Numbered from the stretch's first letter, positions 1 through 7,741 are shown. The stretch: DNA of 20,627 nt from Spirochaeta sp. (GCA_030592625.1 JAUVIY010000011.1:1-20627), one strand, 5' to 3'. Notes: generated by a model not told the origin, from the letters alone. Numbers and translations are program-made.

Positions 1-608
1 ATGAGGTACTTGATAATCACTGCGGTGAGCTTGAGCCTACGGTGGCTAACAGGAGGGTAATAATCAGGATAATCCGGGAGTTCAAGCCGGATATAATCAT
101 TACGCACCGGCCGAATGATTATCATCCTGATCACAGGTACACATCACAACTCGTTCAGGACGCGTCCTACATTATTACCGTGCCTAACATGGTCTCGCTT
201 ACCGATATTATGCCTCATTCCCCGTGGATATTTTACATGTACGATAAATTTCAAAAGCCCTATCCCTTTATACCGGATATGGTTATTGCAATTGACGATG
301 TGATTGAGAAGAAGGTGGATATGATCCACTGCCATGAATCTCAGATGTATGAGTGGCTGCCATTTAATAATGGTATACTGGATCAGGTTCCGACGGATGA
401 AGCAAGTCGACGCCAATGGGTGGCTGACTGGCGACTGCCCTTTTTTGAGAAGATAGCGGATCAGTACAGGGATGAACTCATTGAACGCTACGGTAAAGAA
501 AGGGGAAAAGCCGTTAGATATGCTGAAGCATATGAAGTATGCGAGTATGGGGCTGATATTTCCCCTGAAGAGCTTAGAGAAGTTTTCCCTTTTGGAGGAA
601 TTTTGTGA
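1..608 (+). CDS. PIG-L (LmbE-like) family deacetylase, 5' end missing
   Basis: The reading frame is open from base 3 to the stop at 606-608, so the gene begins left of the window. A GTG at 42 lies inside the conserved part and is not the real start. The visible part carries the motif RPNDYHPDHR, whose HPDH contributes the second metal-binding region of PIG-L/LmbE deacetylases; the N-terminal HPDDE motif would lie off the window. These zinc enzymes remove N-acetyl groups, usually from GlcNAc-type amino sugars or sugar conjugates; the substrate here is unknown. The stop overlaps the GTG start of the next gene by 4 bases, so the two are probably translationally coupled. Family assignment is fairly sure; function beyond deacetylase is inference. 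Confidence 0.85.
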   Translation, partial: EVLDNHCGELEPTVANRRVIIRIIREFKPDIIITHRPNDYHPDHRYTSQLVQDASYIITVPNMVSLTDIMPHSPWIFYMYDKFQKPYPFIPDMVIAIDDVIEKKVDMIHCHESQMYEWLPFNNGILDQVPTDEASRRQWVADWRLPFFEKIADQYRDELIERYGKERGKAVRYAEAYEVCEYGADISPEELREVFPFGGIL

Positions 609-1543
609 TTATCGATTTTCATGCACATATTGGCGATTTGCGTTCTCCTGAAGATTTGAAGAAGAGCCCGATTACCTTGGAGAATCTTATTGAGCGTTTG
701 GATGATGAAGGAATAGACAAAGCAGTTCTGCTGCCTGTAAATGTAAGCCCGGAGAGTTGTAAGGCTCACGGTTTTTTTTCTCCACCATCAGATATTGTCA
801 GTCAGTTGGAAGCAGCAGCCCGATATTCAGAGCGCCTGATACTTTTCGGAAATCTTGACCCACGCATGGGGTGTCTGGGTAATCTTGAGCCCCATCAGGT
901 AGACAATCCTCCGAAAACAGACTTCTCACCCTTTTTGAAGCGTTTTAAGGAGATGGGATGTGTGGGCATAGGCGAAGTCACTGCCAACCTCCCCCTGGAT
1001 GATCCCAGGGTTATAAATATGTTCAGACAGTGCGGAGAATGGGATATGCCTGTGCTTTTTCACTGCACGGGTCCGGGCAGGGGAGTATATGGTTTGTTCG
1101 ATGAAGTGGGGCTGCCTCGTTTGGAGAAACTGCTCAAAGAAGCTCCGGATACTACGATTATCGGTCATGCCCCGGGGTTCTGGGCTGAAATAGCGGGAGA
1201 TATAAAGCCTGAGGAAAAGTTTATCTATCCGAAAGGACCTATTGAAAAAGAGGGCAGCCTGCCAAAACTTCTTCGTTCCTGCTCCAACCTGTATGCAGAT
1301 ATATCTGCCGGCAGCGGTTACAATGCTATAAGTCGGGATAAAACCTTCGGTATTCAATTCTTGACGGAATTTCAGGATAAAGTGCTGTTAGGAACGGATG
1401 TGTGTTATGGCGATAAGGAGGGCAGGATGCCTCACCTATCCTACCTGCGCAACCTGCTTTCCGATAAGCTGATCAGCCGTGAGGTTTTTGATAAGATTAC
1501 AGGGGAAAATGCGCTTAGAATACTGAAATTATATAAGCCGTAA
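605..1543 (+). CDS. Amidohydrolase_2-type metal-dependent hydrolase
   Basis: 312 residues, starting at GTG within the stop of the deacetylase gene, with GGAGG at 595-599 serving as ribosome binding site. The pattern is that of the TIM-barrel amidohydrolase superfamily (amidohydrolase_2 group). The N-terminal metal pair is DFHAHIGD (H6, H8), followed by HCTGPGRG (H153), IIGHAPGF (H188) and LLGTDVCYGD (D265, the usual catalytic metal-binding aspartate). Members hydrolyse or decarboxylate small cyclic or acyl substrates in the cytoplasm. Coupling to a PIG-L deacetylase suggests the two act on the same amino-sugar or conjugate substrate, but the substrate cannot be read from the sequence. Base composition is lower in GC than the centre of the window. 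The gene ends just before a perfect 10-bp hairpin. Confidence 0.82.
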   Translation: MIIDFHAHIGDLRSPEDLKKSPITLENLIERLDDEGIDKAVLLPVNVSPESCKAHGFFSPPSDIVSQLEAAARYSERLILFGNLDPRMGCLGNLEPHQVDNPPKTDFSPFLKRFKEMGCVGIGEVTANLPLDDPRVINMFRQCGEWDMPVLFHCTGPGRGVYGLFDEVGLPRLEKLLKEAPDTTIIGHAPGFWAEIAGDIKPEEKFIYPKGPIEKEGSLPKLLRSCSNLYADISAGSGYNAISRDKTFGIQFLTEFQDKVLLGTDVCYGDKEGRMPHLSYLRNLLSDKLISREVFDKITGENALRILKLYKP

Positions 1544-1551
1544 CAATCAAC

Positions 1552-1574
1552 AACTACCTGCAAAGCAGGTAGTT
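1552..1574. terminator. Perfect 10-bp hairpin after the amidohydrolase gene
   Basis: Arms AACTACCTGC (1552-1561) and GCAGGTAGTT (1565-1574) enclose a three-base AAA loop, nine bases after the amidohydrolase stop. It is followed on the plus strand by TGTGGGTT and preceded by CAATCAACA, so there is no long U tract in either direction. It may work as a weak bidirectional terminator between the converging transcripts, or it may be one end of the structured element described at 1552-1684. Confidence 0.5.
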
Positions 1575-1684
1575 TGTGGGTTGCGCCCCCTAGGGGGCTT
1601 ACGGTGTTGCAAAAGCCGCCGAACTTCAGGAAAAGACATTTAAGGCAAAGCCTAATCCTTTACCGCCACCATAGGAGGCGGCTT
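1552..1684. repeat. Composite palindromic intergenic element
   Basis: Several stem-loops are packed into 133 bases between two converging genes. They are the 10-bp hairpin at 1552-1574; the perfect 14-base palindrome GCCCCCTAGGGGGC at 1585-1598; a small AGGC/GCCT hairpin near 1642-1652; and a stem at 1663-1681 (CCGCC, A-A mismatch, CC, loop ATA, GG, GGCGG). AAGCCGCC at 1613-1620 can alternatively pair with GGCGGCTT at 1677-1684 and enclose the inner part. No coding sequence is convincing here. Such density of short palindromes resembles REP/BIME elements or the ends of IS200/IS605-type elements, but no transposase is present and no second copy occurs in the window. Confidence 0.45.
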
Positions 1685-1752
1685 CCGCTTTAGTAAACAA
1701 GAGGAATCAGCTAATACACCATCGCCAATGTTGCCGATCGTGAACCACATAG

Positions 1753-1777
1753 TCGGAGCGGAGTCCGGTAGCTCCGA
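1753..1777. repeat. Hairpin downstream of the FGE-fold gene
   Basis: Inverted repeat TCGGAGC (1753-1759) and GCTCCGA (1771-1777) with an 11-base loop, starting 26 bases past the stop codon of the minus-strand FGE-fold gene. It could be part of a terminator (no U tract seen) or a structural signal next to the putative variable 3' end of that gene. Confidence 0.4.
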
Positions 1778-1802
1778 TGAGTTGAGATTCCCCGACTGAG
1801 GT

Positions 1803-2585
1803 TTATTCGGCGTTTCTGGCGAGACGGAAACCGTTGCAGGCCCACTGAGAAACTCGAGTAACTCGATTGAAATCAAGACGGGAATGCTCGAGTGTCGTTG
1901 TCCAGCTCCCGCCCCGAAGATTTAGTTTCTCATCTGAACCCTTGGTCGGATATGGAATTCCGGCTTCCGGCCAGGTCCATTCCCGAATATTGCCGGACAT
2001 ATCATACAAGCCAAGCTCGTTCGGCGCCTTAGTGCCAACTGGTTTTGTCCCCTCATCAAATGGTAGACTATACCAGGCCACCTCGTCGGGGTTATTGCTT
2101 CCAGCGAAAATATACCCCCGGGACATCCGGCCACCCCGGGCAGCAAAATCCCACTCGGCTGTCGTTGGAAGCCGATAGCCATCGGCATTGATGTTTCTCT
2201 CAATCCGGCTACCGGTTCGTTCATAAACCAATTCAAGCCCTTCCCTTCGACTCTTCCAATTGCAATAGAACACCACTTCCTCTATACGAACCAGCTGAAT
2301 CGGACAATTATTTTCAGGTGAGAGTTCAGATATATCACCGAAATAGTGTTTCTCCCATGGGAAATCCAGACCGGTATCCGTTATGAATTTCTGCCATTGA
2401 GCAACCGTCACTTCCGTTGTCGCCAATTGAAAATTTTCCACCCAGATATCGTGAATAGATTCCTCACCTTCAGTAATCATGGTGTATGTCATGCCGCCGC
2501 CATCCACGTCGATAAACGTCTGAGCCGAAAGGACGGCCGGCATGAAACACACCAATACCATCAAGCTTAAATGACAGATTCTCAC
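1803..2585 (-). CDS. Secreted FGE/SUMF1-fold (C-type lectin-like) protein, non-catalytic
   Basis: 260 residues starting at GTG (2585) that overlaps the stop of the upstream gene by 4 bases. Residues 1-21 are a signal peptide (hydrophobic LSLMVLVCFMPAVLSA). The rest has the formylglycine-generating-enzyme/sulfatase-modifying (SUMF1) fold: TTEVTVAQW (56-64), YRLPTTAEWDFAARGG (137-152), GLYDMSGNIREWTW (192-205), LRGGSW (223-228) and a C-terminal NGFRLAR (251-257). The two catalytic cysteines that true FGE carries after RGGS are absent (TTTLEHSRLDF follows), so it is probably a binding or structural protein outside the cytoplasm and not a sulfatase activator. The same fold is used by variable proteins of diversity-generating retroelements. 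It is encoded with the C39-like protein just upstream, its likely partner. Confidence 0.85.
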   Translation of the reverse strand: MRICHLSLMVLVCFMPAVLSAQTFIDVDGGGMTYTMITEGEESIHDIWVENFQLATTEVTVAQWQKFITDTGLDFPWEKHYFGDISELSPENNCPIQLVRIEEVVFYCNWKSRREGLELVYERTGSRIERNINADGYRLPTTAEWDFAARGGRMSRGYIFAGSNNPDEVAWYSLPFDEGTKPVGTKAPNELGLYDMSGNIREWTWPEAGIPYPTKGSDEKLNLRGGSWTTTLEHSRLDFNRVTRVSQWACNGFRLARNAE

Positions 2586-3961
2586 GGAAGGTTATACCAG
2601 TCCAGGGCCATGACACTTTCAACCTTTCGGCTTCCATCATCCCAAAGGTCATCAATTCCATCACCCTCAACAGGATCAATCTCAGCATCACGGATTCGTA
2701 AAACATGATGCTCCTGTGGAATATCACCAGCCGTTCCGCTCAACTCCACCTTCATCATCTCCACTCCAGCCTCCCGGGCCGCCTTAACTGTGGGATATTG
2801 ACCCGGGGTGTCGACGTAATCCTTCAGCCCCAGATTCTTCGAAAGTGCCTGGGAATACTGATACACGCTTGAGATATAACCGTCCGTAGCGACACAGTTA
2901 TCGCTGCCGTCGGCCAATGGTGTGTTGGCGGCTTTTCCCGCCGCTTCATAAATCTTATCCCGGTCCAATCCCGGATACTTTGACTGCACCGCATAAACGA
3001 ATGTGGAGGCACAGCACATGGTCCAGTCGTCACGGCCGAGGACACTCTCCAGATCCCTCTGGCTGATGTAGCCGGCACGGAACGATTCAACAGGATTCGG
3101 CTCGACTGAGGGGTTGCGAGGTGGAGGCAATACAACAGGAACATAAGAGGGAGCTGAAGAGGTCACTTCTGTCTTCTCCGGGAAAATTCCATCCACCATG
3201 TCCTTGAAGAAGTCTCCAACTTTCGAAAAGAAACCTTCCGATCCATCTGTATTCGATCGTTCACCCATAACATCACCGACAGGCTCATCGGTCAATAAAT
3301 TGGATTCAGTCGCGTCGATCTTCGCTATGGGCGTATCACGACCTATCTCTTCAGCTAATTCTGGTTCGGGATCCGGCTCGGGATCCGGCTCGGGCTCCGG
3401 CGGCAGGCTGCCGGTTTCGACTACCGGTGGATCCGGCGGTATCTCATCAGCTCCGGAGATAGAAGGCTCAGGTTCCGGTTCAGGTTTTATATCATTAACT
3501 TGGGGGGGAAGGGGTTTAGTCGGTTTCTTTTTGTCAGTCACTGGTCCTGAATCATCTGGTTTGTTGTCTTCAGACGGTTTGTTCTTCTTACGCTTAACCG
3601 AATCGTCCCTGGGCTTCTTCGGGGCTGAATCTGCAGGGGGATCCGGTTTTCTAACTGGATTCTTCTTCTTCGCGGCACCCTCGTTATCCGATGAGGAAGG
3701 CTTGTCCGTCTTCTTCTTTTTCTCGGTTGTATCGGTAGACGAGGAGGCTGGTTCATCCTCATCATCCGGCTCCTCGGGCATCATCCTCCGATTCGTCGGC
3801 AATACGGCTGACGGCACCGAGAGGTCATCCGTAAAATCCTGATGAAACCGGCGGGGCCAGGCCGATAGGAATACGGTCCCGGCTTCGTCGGAAAACGGCT
3901 TTGTCATATCCGGCGCATTCCCATCGGTACGCCAGGGGGCAGCAGTGAGAGTTCGACTCAT
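2582..3961 (-). CDS. Unknown protein: disordered Pro/Lys/Glu linker plus papain-like (C39-like) C-terminal domain
   Basis: 459 residues. The start at 3961 is fixed by a GGAGG ribosome binding site at 3970-3974. Residues 1-60 are of unknown type, with no hydrophobic signal or membrane segment. Residues 60-290 are low-complexity: acidic and serine-rich, then lysine/proline-rich, then repeated PEP/PDP (157-202). Residues 295-459 look globular. DDWTMCCAST (311-320, C316/C317) at the start of a helix and EHHVLRIRDAEIDP (417-430, H418/H419) are arranged like the Cys and His/Asp of papain-like, C39-type peptidases. The fold assignment is inference and activity is unproven. The gene overlaps the FGE-fold gene and forms an operon with it. 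Lack of a signal peptide beside a secreted partner is odd and could mean export by a specialised secretion route. Confidence 0.7.
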   Translation of the reverse strand: MSRTLTAAPWRTDGNAPDMTKPFSDEAGTVFLSAWPRRFHQDFTDDLSVPSAVLPTNRRMMPEEPDDEDEPASSSTDTTEKKKKTDKPSSSDNEGAAKKKNPVRKPDPPADSAPKKPRDDSVKRKKNKPSEDNKPDDSGPVTDKKKPTKPLPPQVNDIKPEPEPEPSISGADEIPPDPPVVETGSLPPEPEPDPEPDPEPELAEEIGRDTPIAKIDATESNLLTDEPVGDVMGERSNTDGSEGFFSKVGDFFKDMVDGIFPEKTEVTSSAPSYVPVVLPPPRNPSVEPNPVESFRAGYISQRDLESVLGRDDWTMCCASTFVYAVQSKYPGLDRDKIYEAAGKAANTPLADGSDNCVATDGYISSVYQYSQALSKNLGLKDYVDTPGQYPTVKAAREAGVEMMKVELSGTAGDIPQEHHVLRIRDAEIDPVEGDGIDDLWDDGSRKVESVMALDWYNLP

Positions 3962-4062
3962 GAGAATATCCTCCGTCTATAATGACGAGGTGAGTCGGGT
4001 GCCTGCTTCAGGTTTGCTGGAAATATTCTTAAAAAAATTCAAAATTGGTTCTGGAGGGATCT

Positions 4063-4300
4063 ATGAGCAATCTTCCTGGATTTTCCAGGGACCTTTTTAT
4101 CTTTCTGAACGATTTGGCGGACAATAACGACCGGGGATGGTTTCAGGCCAGTAAACCGCGGTACGAAGAGTCGGTGAAGGAGCCGGCTCTGGTATTCATC
4201 GCGTCCTTATTATCGACATGAAGCGGGAAAGGATGCTCTTGCCCCGGATTTCCTCGAAACAACGGCTGCACTCTGCCGGGCTGTGGACGTAACTTATTGA
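4063..4300 (+). pseudogene. DUF2461 gene remnant (N-terminal part and a possible C-terminal scrap)
   Basis: An ATG at 4063 with a good GGAGGG site (4053-4058) opens a 52-codon frame ending at 4221. It reads FLNDLADNNDRGWFQASK, then RYEESVKEPALVFI, which is the conserved N-terminus of DUF2461 proteins (about 220 residues when intact). It stops straight after this motif. In another frame, 4223-4300 encodes AGKDALAPDFLETTAALC followed by RAVDVTY and a stop, which is plausible as the C-terminal end of the same family. The middle of the gene seems to have been deleted, with a frame change at the joint. DUF2461 function is unknown. The intact ribosome binding site argues for recent decay. The identification of the 3' scrap is tentative. 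Confidence 0.65.
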
Positions 4301-4315
4301 CCTCTGGCGCGGTAT

Positions 4316-5662
4316 GTGGGATTCCCGGTGGTGATGTCTAAAAAATCTTCCCGGCCGAGCATCTTTCTCGCATGGCTGCCCCTGGCGATGATGTGGATTA
4401 TCATGGCTATCGAGCAGCCGGCTATCGCCGCGTTGGTGGCCCGGATGTCGGAAGCCAAGCTGCAGCTGGCGGCCTTCGGGTTTACTTTTTCCGTTGCACT
4501 CTTCATCGAGGGACCGGTAATCCAGATGCTGGCCGCCGGTACCGCCGTCGCCGATAACCGAGAAAATTACAAACGGCTTTTGAGATTGATGCACATCATC
4601 GGATGGTCGGCCACCGTCATACACGCCATTCTCTGTATCCCATCCATTTTCAAGCCTTTTGCCGCAGGATTCATCGGCATTCCCGAAGAACTGTTGAACA
4701 TCTCCAGGCTGACCCTCATTTCCATGCTCCCCTGGACCCTCGCCGTCGGCTACCGACGACTCTGGCAGGGGGTTCTGATCCGCTATGGCCGGACGAAGGT
4801 TGTTCCCGTGACAATGACGATTCGACTGGCGGTATCCTTCGCCACCCTGGCCTGGGGATTTTACACCAGGGAACTGCCCGGGGCCGTTCTGGGTGGACTG
4901 ACACTGTCCCTGGGCGTCATCGCCGGAGCCGTCGCCTCCTGGTGGTATGTGCGGCCGGTCGTGAAAGAGATGCCCTCGGCTGGAAAATCGGCGGCCACAG
5001 AGCGGCTTTCTACAACCGGTGTCATGACCTGGTCCGCCATGTTCCTCTTCTATGTTCCACTGGCTCTTACCAATTTCATGAATCTGGGAGCCAGGCCGAT
5101 TATGCAGATGGGTATGGCACGGGGTCCCATGCCCCTGGAGTCCCTGGCGCTCTGGCCGGTAAGCATTGGTTACATCTTCCTCTATTCATCAATTTCCCTC
5201 TCTTCACAGGAAGTGGTAATCGCCCGGCTGGACGGACCTGAATCCCGACGGGATCTGGTCCGATTCATATCATGGCTTGCAGCCGTGTTAGGCCTTCTGT
5301 ACATCATTGTCCTGGTGACGCCCTTATGGCGGATCTGGTTTTCCGGAGTCTCGGGCCTCAGCGAGGAGTTAACCGCCCTGGCGGAAATTCCCATCCTGTT
5401 GAGCGCCCCGGTAGTCCCGCTTTATGCGTTCATTTCACTCTTCAGAGGTGCCCTGGTGAGACTTCGGCGGACCCGGGAAGTTACCATCGGCGTCGCTGTC
5501 AATGTCACTGTACTGCTGGGAACGCTCTTCACCGGGGTGGCATTTCTGCCCATACCGGCCATTAGTACGGTATCGGGTGCATACGCCATGGCCTATATCG
5601 CCGAGTTCATATACCTGGCATCCCGTCGTCCGCTTTTGTCTTACAGGAAAAGTGTTACGTGA
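4316..5662 (+). CDS. MATE/MOP-superfamily-like multi-pass membrane protein
   Basis: Up to 448 residues. The ATG at 4334 (MSKKSSRPSIFLAW) is the more likely start than the GTG at 4316, because the positive KK precedes the first membrane segment in the usual way; neither has a strong ribosome binding site. There are about a dozen hydrophobic segments, with the first pair containing IIMAIEQPAIAALVARM and the polar stretch GPVIQMLAAGTAVADNREN. This layout resembles the MATE/MurJ/polysaccharide-flippase superfamily and also the ANKH-like group. It is an inner-membrane exporter or flippase of unknown substrate. It lies just after the DUF2461 wreck and converges on the AT-rich amino-acid operon with 43 bases between them, so a functional link to that operon is not implied. 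The superfamily call is moderate and the substrate unknown. Confidence 0.65.
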   Translation: MGFPVVMSKKSSRPSIFLAWLPLAMMWIIMAIEQPAIAALVARMSEAKLQLAAFGFTFSVALFIEGPVIQMLAAGTAVADNRENYKRLLRLMHIIGWSATVIHAILCIPSIFKPFAAGFIGIPEELLNISRLTLISMLPWTLAVGYRRLWQGVLIRYGRTKVVPVTMTIRLAVSFATLAWGFYTRELPGAVLGGLTLSLGVIAGAVASWWYVRPVVKEMPSAGKSAATERLSTTGVMTWSAMFLFYVPLALTNFMNLGARPIMQMGMARGPMPLESLALWPVSIGYIFLYSSISLSSQEVVIARLDGPESRRDLVRFISWLAAVLGLLYIIVLVTPLWRIWFSGVSGLSEELTALAEIPILLSAPVVPLYAFISLFRGALVRLRRTREVTIGVAVNVTVLLGTLFTGVAFLPIPAISTVSGAYAMAYIAEFIYLASRRPLLSYRKSVT

Positions 5663-5705
5663 AGGTTTTCTGCCGGTGAATGACAACCCCGGAGGGACAG
5701 TTCAT

Positions 5706-6674
5706 TCAGGTGACATATCTTTCATCGGTGAGATACCTGTTCATATGATCACAGAGCAGAGTAACGATTCTTAAAGGTTTATCTGCTTTTTGAGCTTCTT
5801 TCATGGCAAAAAAGACATTCGCTCCTGAGGATACCCCGCAATAGAGACCTTCCTCTTCCCAGATACGGTGTGTCATTCCTTGTGCTTCTTCATTAGTTAT
5901 CCGAACAAGTTCATCAACTGCACCGGATTTCAGCAATTTGGAAACAATACCGCCCTTGATTTCAGTTACCGGAAAATCCATTCCTGCATGCCAGAGCTCT
6001 TTTGAACTGGCCGGCTGAATACCGATGACTTTACAGTTCGGGCATTCTTTTTTCAGGACTTCAGCTATACCGAGAAGGCTTCCCCCGGTACCTATTGATT
6101 GTACGAATACATCAACCCTGCCGTCAGTTTGCTCTAATATCTCCTGACCGGTGATATGATGAGACGTTACATTGTGTTCATTGGAAAACTGCCTCGCCCA
6201 CCATATACCGGGATCTGCTTTTTCATCATCAAGGCACAGCTGCCTGCCTGGAAGTTCTACTTCGGATCCTGCTATACTTCTTTCTTCCAAACCTTTAATA
6301 TCCTCGGGTTCCATAAGCCTGACTTCGGCACCGACATTTTTCATCATCTTTTCTTTTTCACCGCCGGCTTTTCCGGGCATTGTTTCGTAGATGGTGACAT
6401 TATATCCTTTTAACCTGCCGATAGTGGACAAAGCAAAACCGGTGTTTCCGGTACTGGATTCGATAATTGTATCTCCTGGTTTTATTCTTCCTGATTGTTC
6501 AGCTTTTTCAATCATTTCGAGCGCAATCCTGTCTTTCATACTGCCGGATGGATTCAGATATTCAAGTTTTACAAGAATCTCCGATTCCAACCCGGAACAA
6601 ATATTATTCAATCTGACCATGGGAGTATTACCTATTAATTCCAATACGCTATCATGAATTTTCTTACCGCTCAT
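5706..6674 (-). CDS. SbnA/CysK-like PLP-dependent beta-replacement enzyme
   Basis: 322 residues from the ATG at 6674, which has AAAGGAG at 6681-6687. A longer frame from 6743 lacks family homology and is rejected. It has the fold-type II PLP pattern of cysteine synthase relatives: NPSGSMKDR with the Schiff-base lysine K47, the substrate loop SSTGNTG (73-79, where CysK has TSGNTG), the phosphate-binding GTGGS (195-199), and CGVSSGANV near the C-terminus. SMKDR and the pairing with an SbnB-like dehydrogenase point to N-(2-amino-2-carboxyethyl)-glutamate synthase (SbnA-type: O-phosphoserine plus glutamate), the first step to L-2,3-diaminopropionate. A cysteine synthase using another donor remains possible. 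It is the third gene of an AT-rich minus-strand operon that looks horizontally acquired. Confidence 0.75.
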   Translation of the reverse strand: MSGKKIHDSVLELIGNTPMVRLNNICSGLESEILVKLEYLNPSGSMKDRIALEMIEKAEQSGRIKPGDTIIESSTGNTGFALSTIGRLKGYNVTIYETMPGKAGGEKEKMMKNVGAEVRLMEPEDIKGLEERSIAGSEVELPGRQLCLDDEKADPGIWWARQFSNEHNVTSHHITGQEILEQTDGRVDVFVQSIGTGGSLLGIAEVLKKECPNCKVIGIQPASSKELWHAGMDFPVTEIKGGIVSKLLKSGAVDELVRITNEEAQGMTHRIWEEEGLYCGVSSGANVFFAMKEAQKADKPLRIVTLLCDHMNRYLTDERYVT

Positions 6675-6775
6675 ATGCTTCTCCTTTGCTGAACCTGTTC
6701 TTTTTTTTATCCTGAAACAGGTGATGCGCGCAAAAGACATCACCTGTAACAGAGTTAACGAAGAGTGTAAATTTC

Positions 6776-7741
6776 TTATTCGAGTTCCTGTCCGATACCG
6801 AGTTCCTTTGCTTTATCCATGTAGTATTTTGAGGTGGCAATATCAAATATAGCCATTCCCATCGGGTTAAACATGACGACTTCTTCAGCTGGATAATCGG
6901 CCATGCAGTCATTGACTACTACATCACCTATAGATTTTGTATCTTCTTCCTGCAGGCCTCTATTAAGATGCATCATTTCAAGATCGGTCTTTTCACGGCA
7001 GCATTCTTCCCAATCATCAACGATGATCGCTTTTGTATGATCAAGTATGCTGACGTTATAGTCTCTCAATGAGCAATTTAACTGGAGTGAAGCCGGTTTA
7101 GGCGGTAAATCTATATAAGGAGCCTTTGAGACAGTACAGGTGATAAATATATCAGTATCTGTATAAGCGTCCTGCCAGCTGTCTGTTATAACAATTTTAT
7201 CTTTGTAAGGACTGTCTATGGTTTCCTTATCAATTCCGCGGAGATCATATAAAAATATTTTGTTGATTTTGTCGCCCAAAATAGCTGTAGCCATCTTGAA
7301 ATGATGTTGACCGATGGGACCCCAACCTATTATTGCAAGGTTGATATTATCCATAGGCCTCGCTTTTATAAAAAAGCGTATCATGAGTCCTGACACAGAG
7401 CTGGTACGGATTATGCTCAAAAGTGCCGTACTGATAATACATACCGGTTCACCTGTTTCAGCTTTATTTAGAACAACAACTGCATGGGCTCGTGGAATAC
7501 CGTTATCAATATTGCCCGGGAAACTTGCAATCCATTTTATTCCGGCCAGATTGACATTCCCACCGACAAAAGCAGGCATAGCAATAATTCTGTTTACAGG
7601 CTCCCTATATCGTAAATATGGTTTTATTGGTTGAGCAAAATCACCATCATGAAGACACCTTACAGCGTCTTCAATAGCATCGATAGTCTCATTCCAGTTC
7701 ATTCCGATTTTCAACAGGTCTGTTTTATTTAGATATAACAT
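6776..7741 (-). CDS. SbnB-like / ornithine cyclodeaminase-mu-crystallin family dehydrogenase
   Basis: 321 residues, ATG at 7741 with AAAGGAGAC at 7747-7755. Family landmarks are GIKWIASFPGN (67-77, conserved lysine K69), IIRTSSVSGL (conserved arginine R112), a Rossmann nucleotide loop IIGWGPIGQHH (137-147), NCSLRD, and VDDWEECCREKTDLEMMHL. The last two resemble the SbnB branch more than true ornithine cyclodeaminases. SbnB oxidises N-(2-amino-2-carboxyethyl)-glutamate with NAD to give L-2,3-diaminopropionate plus 2-oxoglutarate. Lying 101 bases before the SbnA-like gene, it would complete a two-enzyme pathway. Other members of the family reduce or oxidise different imino acids, so the exact substrate is inference. 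The AT-rich composition is shared with its operon partners. Confidence 0.75.
   Translation of the reverse strand: MLYLNKTDLLKIGMNWNETIDAIEDAVRCLHDGDFAQPIKPYLRYREPVNRIIAMPAFVGGNVNLAGIKWIASFPGNIDNGIPRAHAVVVLNKAETGEPVCIISTALLSIIRTSSVSGLMIRFFIKARPMDNINLAIIGWGPIGQHHFKMATAILGDKINKIFLYDLRGIDKETIDSPYKDKIVITDSWQDAYTDTDIFITCTVSKAPYIDLPPKPASLQLNCSLRDYNVSILDHTKAIIVDDWEECCREKTDLEMMHLNRGLQEEDTKSIGDVVVNDCMADYPAEEVVMFNPMGMAIFDIATSKYYMDKAKELGIGQELE

Noticed and set aside
1541..1700. Integron attC site
   Set aside because: Although palindromic, the region lacks a paired RYYYAAC and GTTRRRY core arrangement, and there is no integrase or cassette series.
1652..1876. Minus-strand reading frame of 74 codons between the FGE-fold gene and the hairpin cluster
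   Set aside because: It overlaps the end of the FGE-fold gene in another frame, runs through palindromic DNA, and has no ribosome binding site or recognised domain.
3198..3842. Long plus-strand reading frame of 214 codons rich in Gly/Ser repeats
   Set aside because: It is the antisense shadow of the Pro/Glu/Lys-rich linker of the minus-strand gene; it has no ribosome binding site and no family resemblance, and codon structure favours the minus strand.
6675..6743. 23-codon N-terminal extension of the SbnA-like enzyme
   Set aside because: The ATG at 6674 has a proper AAAGGAG site, and the extension (FARITCFRIKKRTGS) has no counterpart in the PLP enzyme family.
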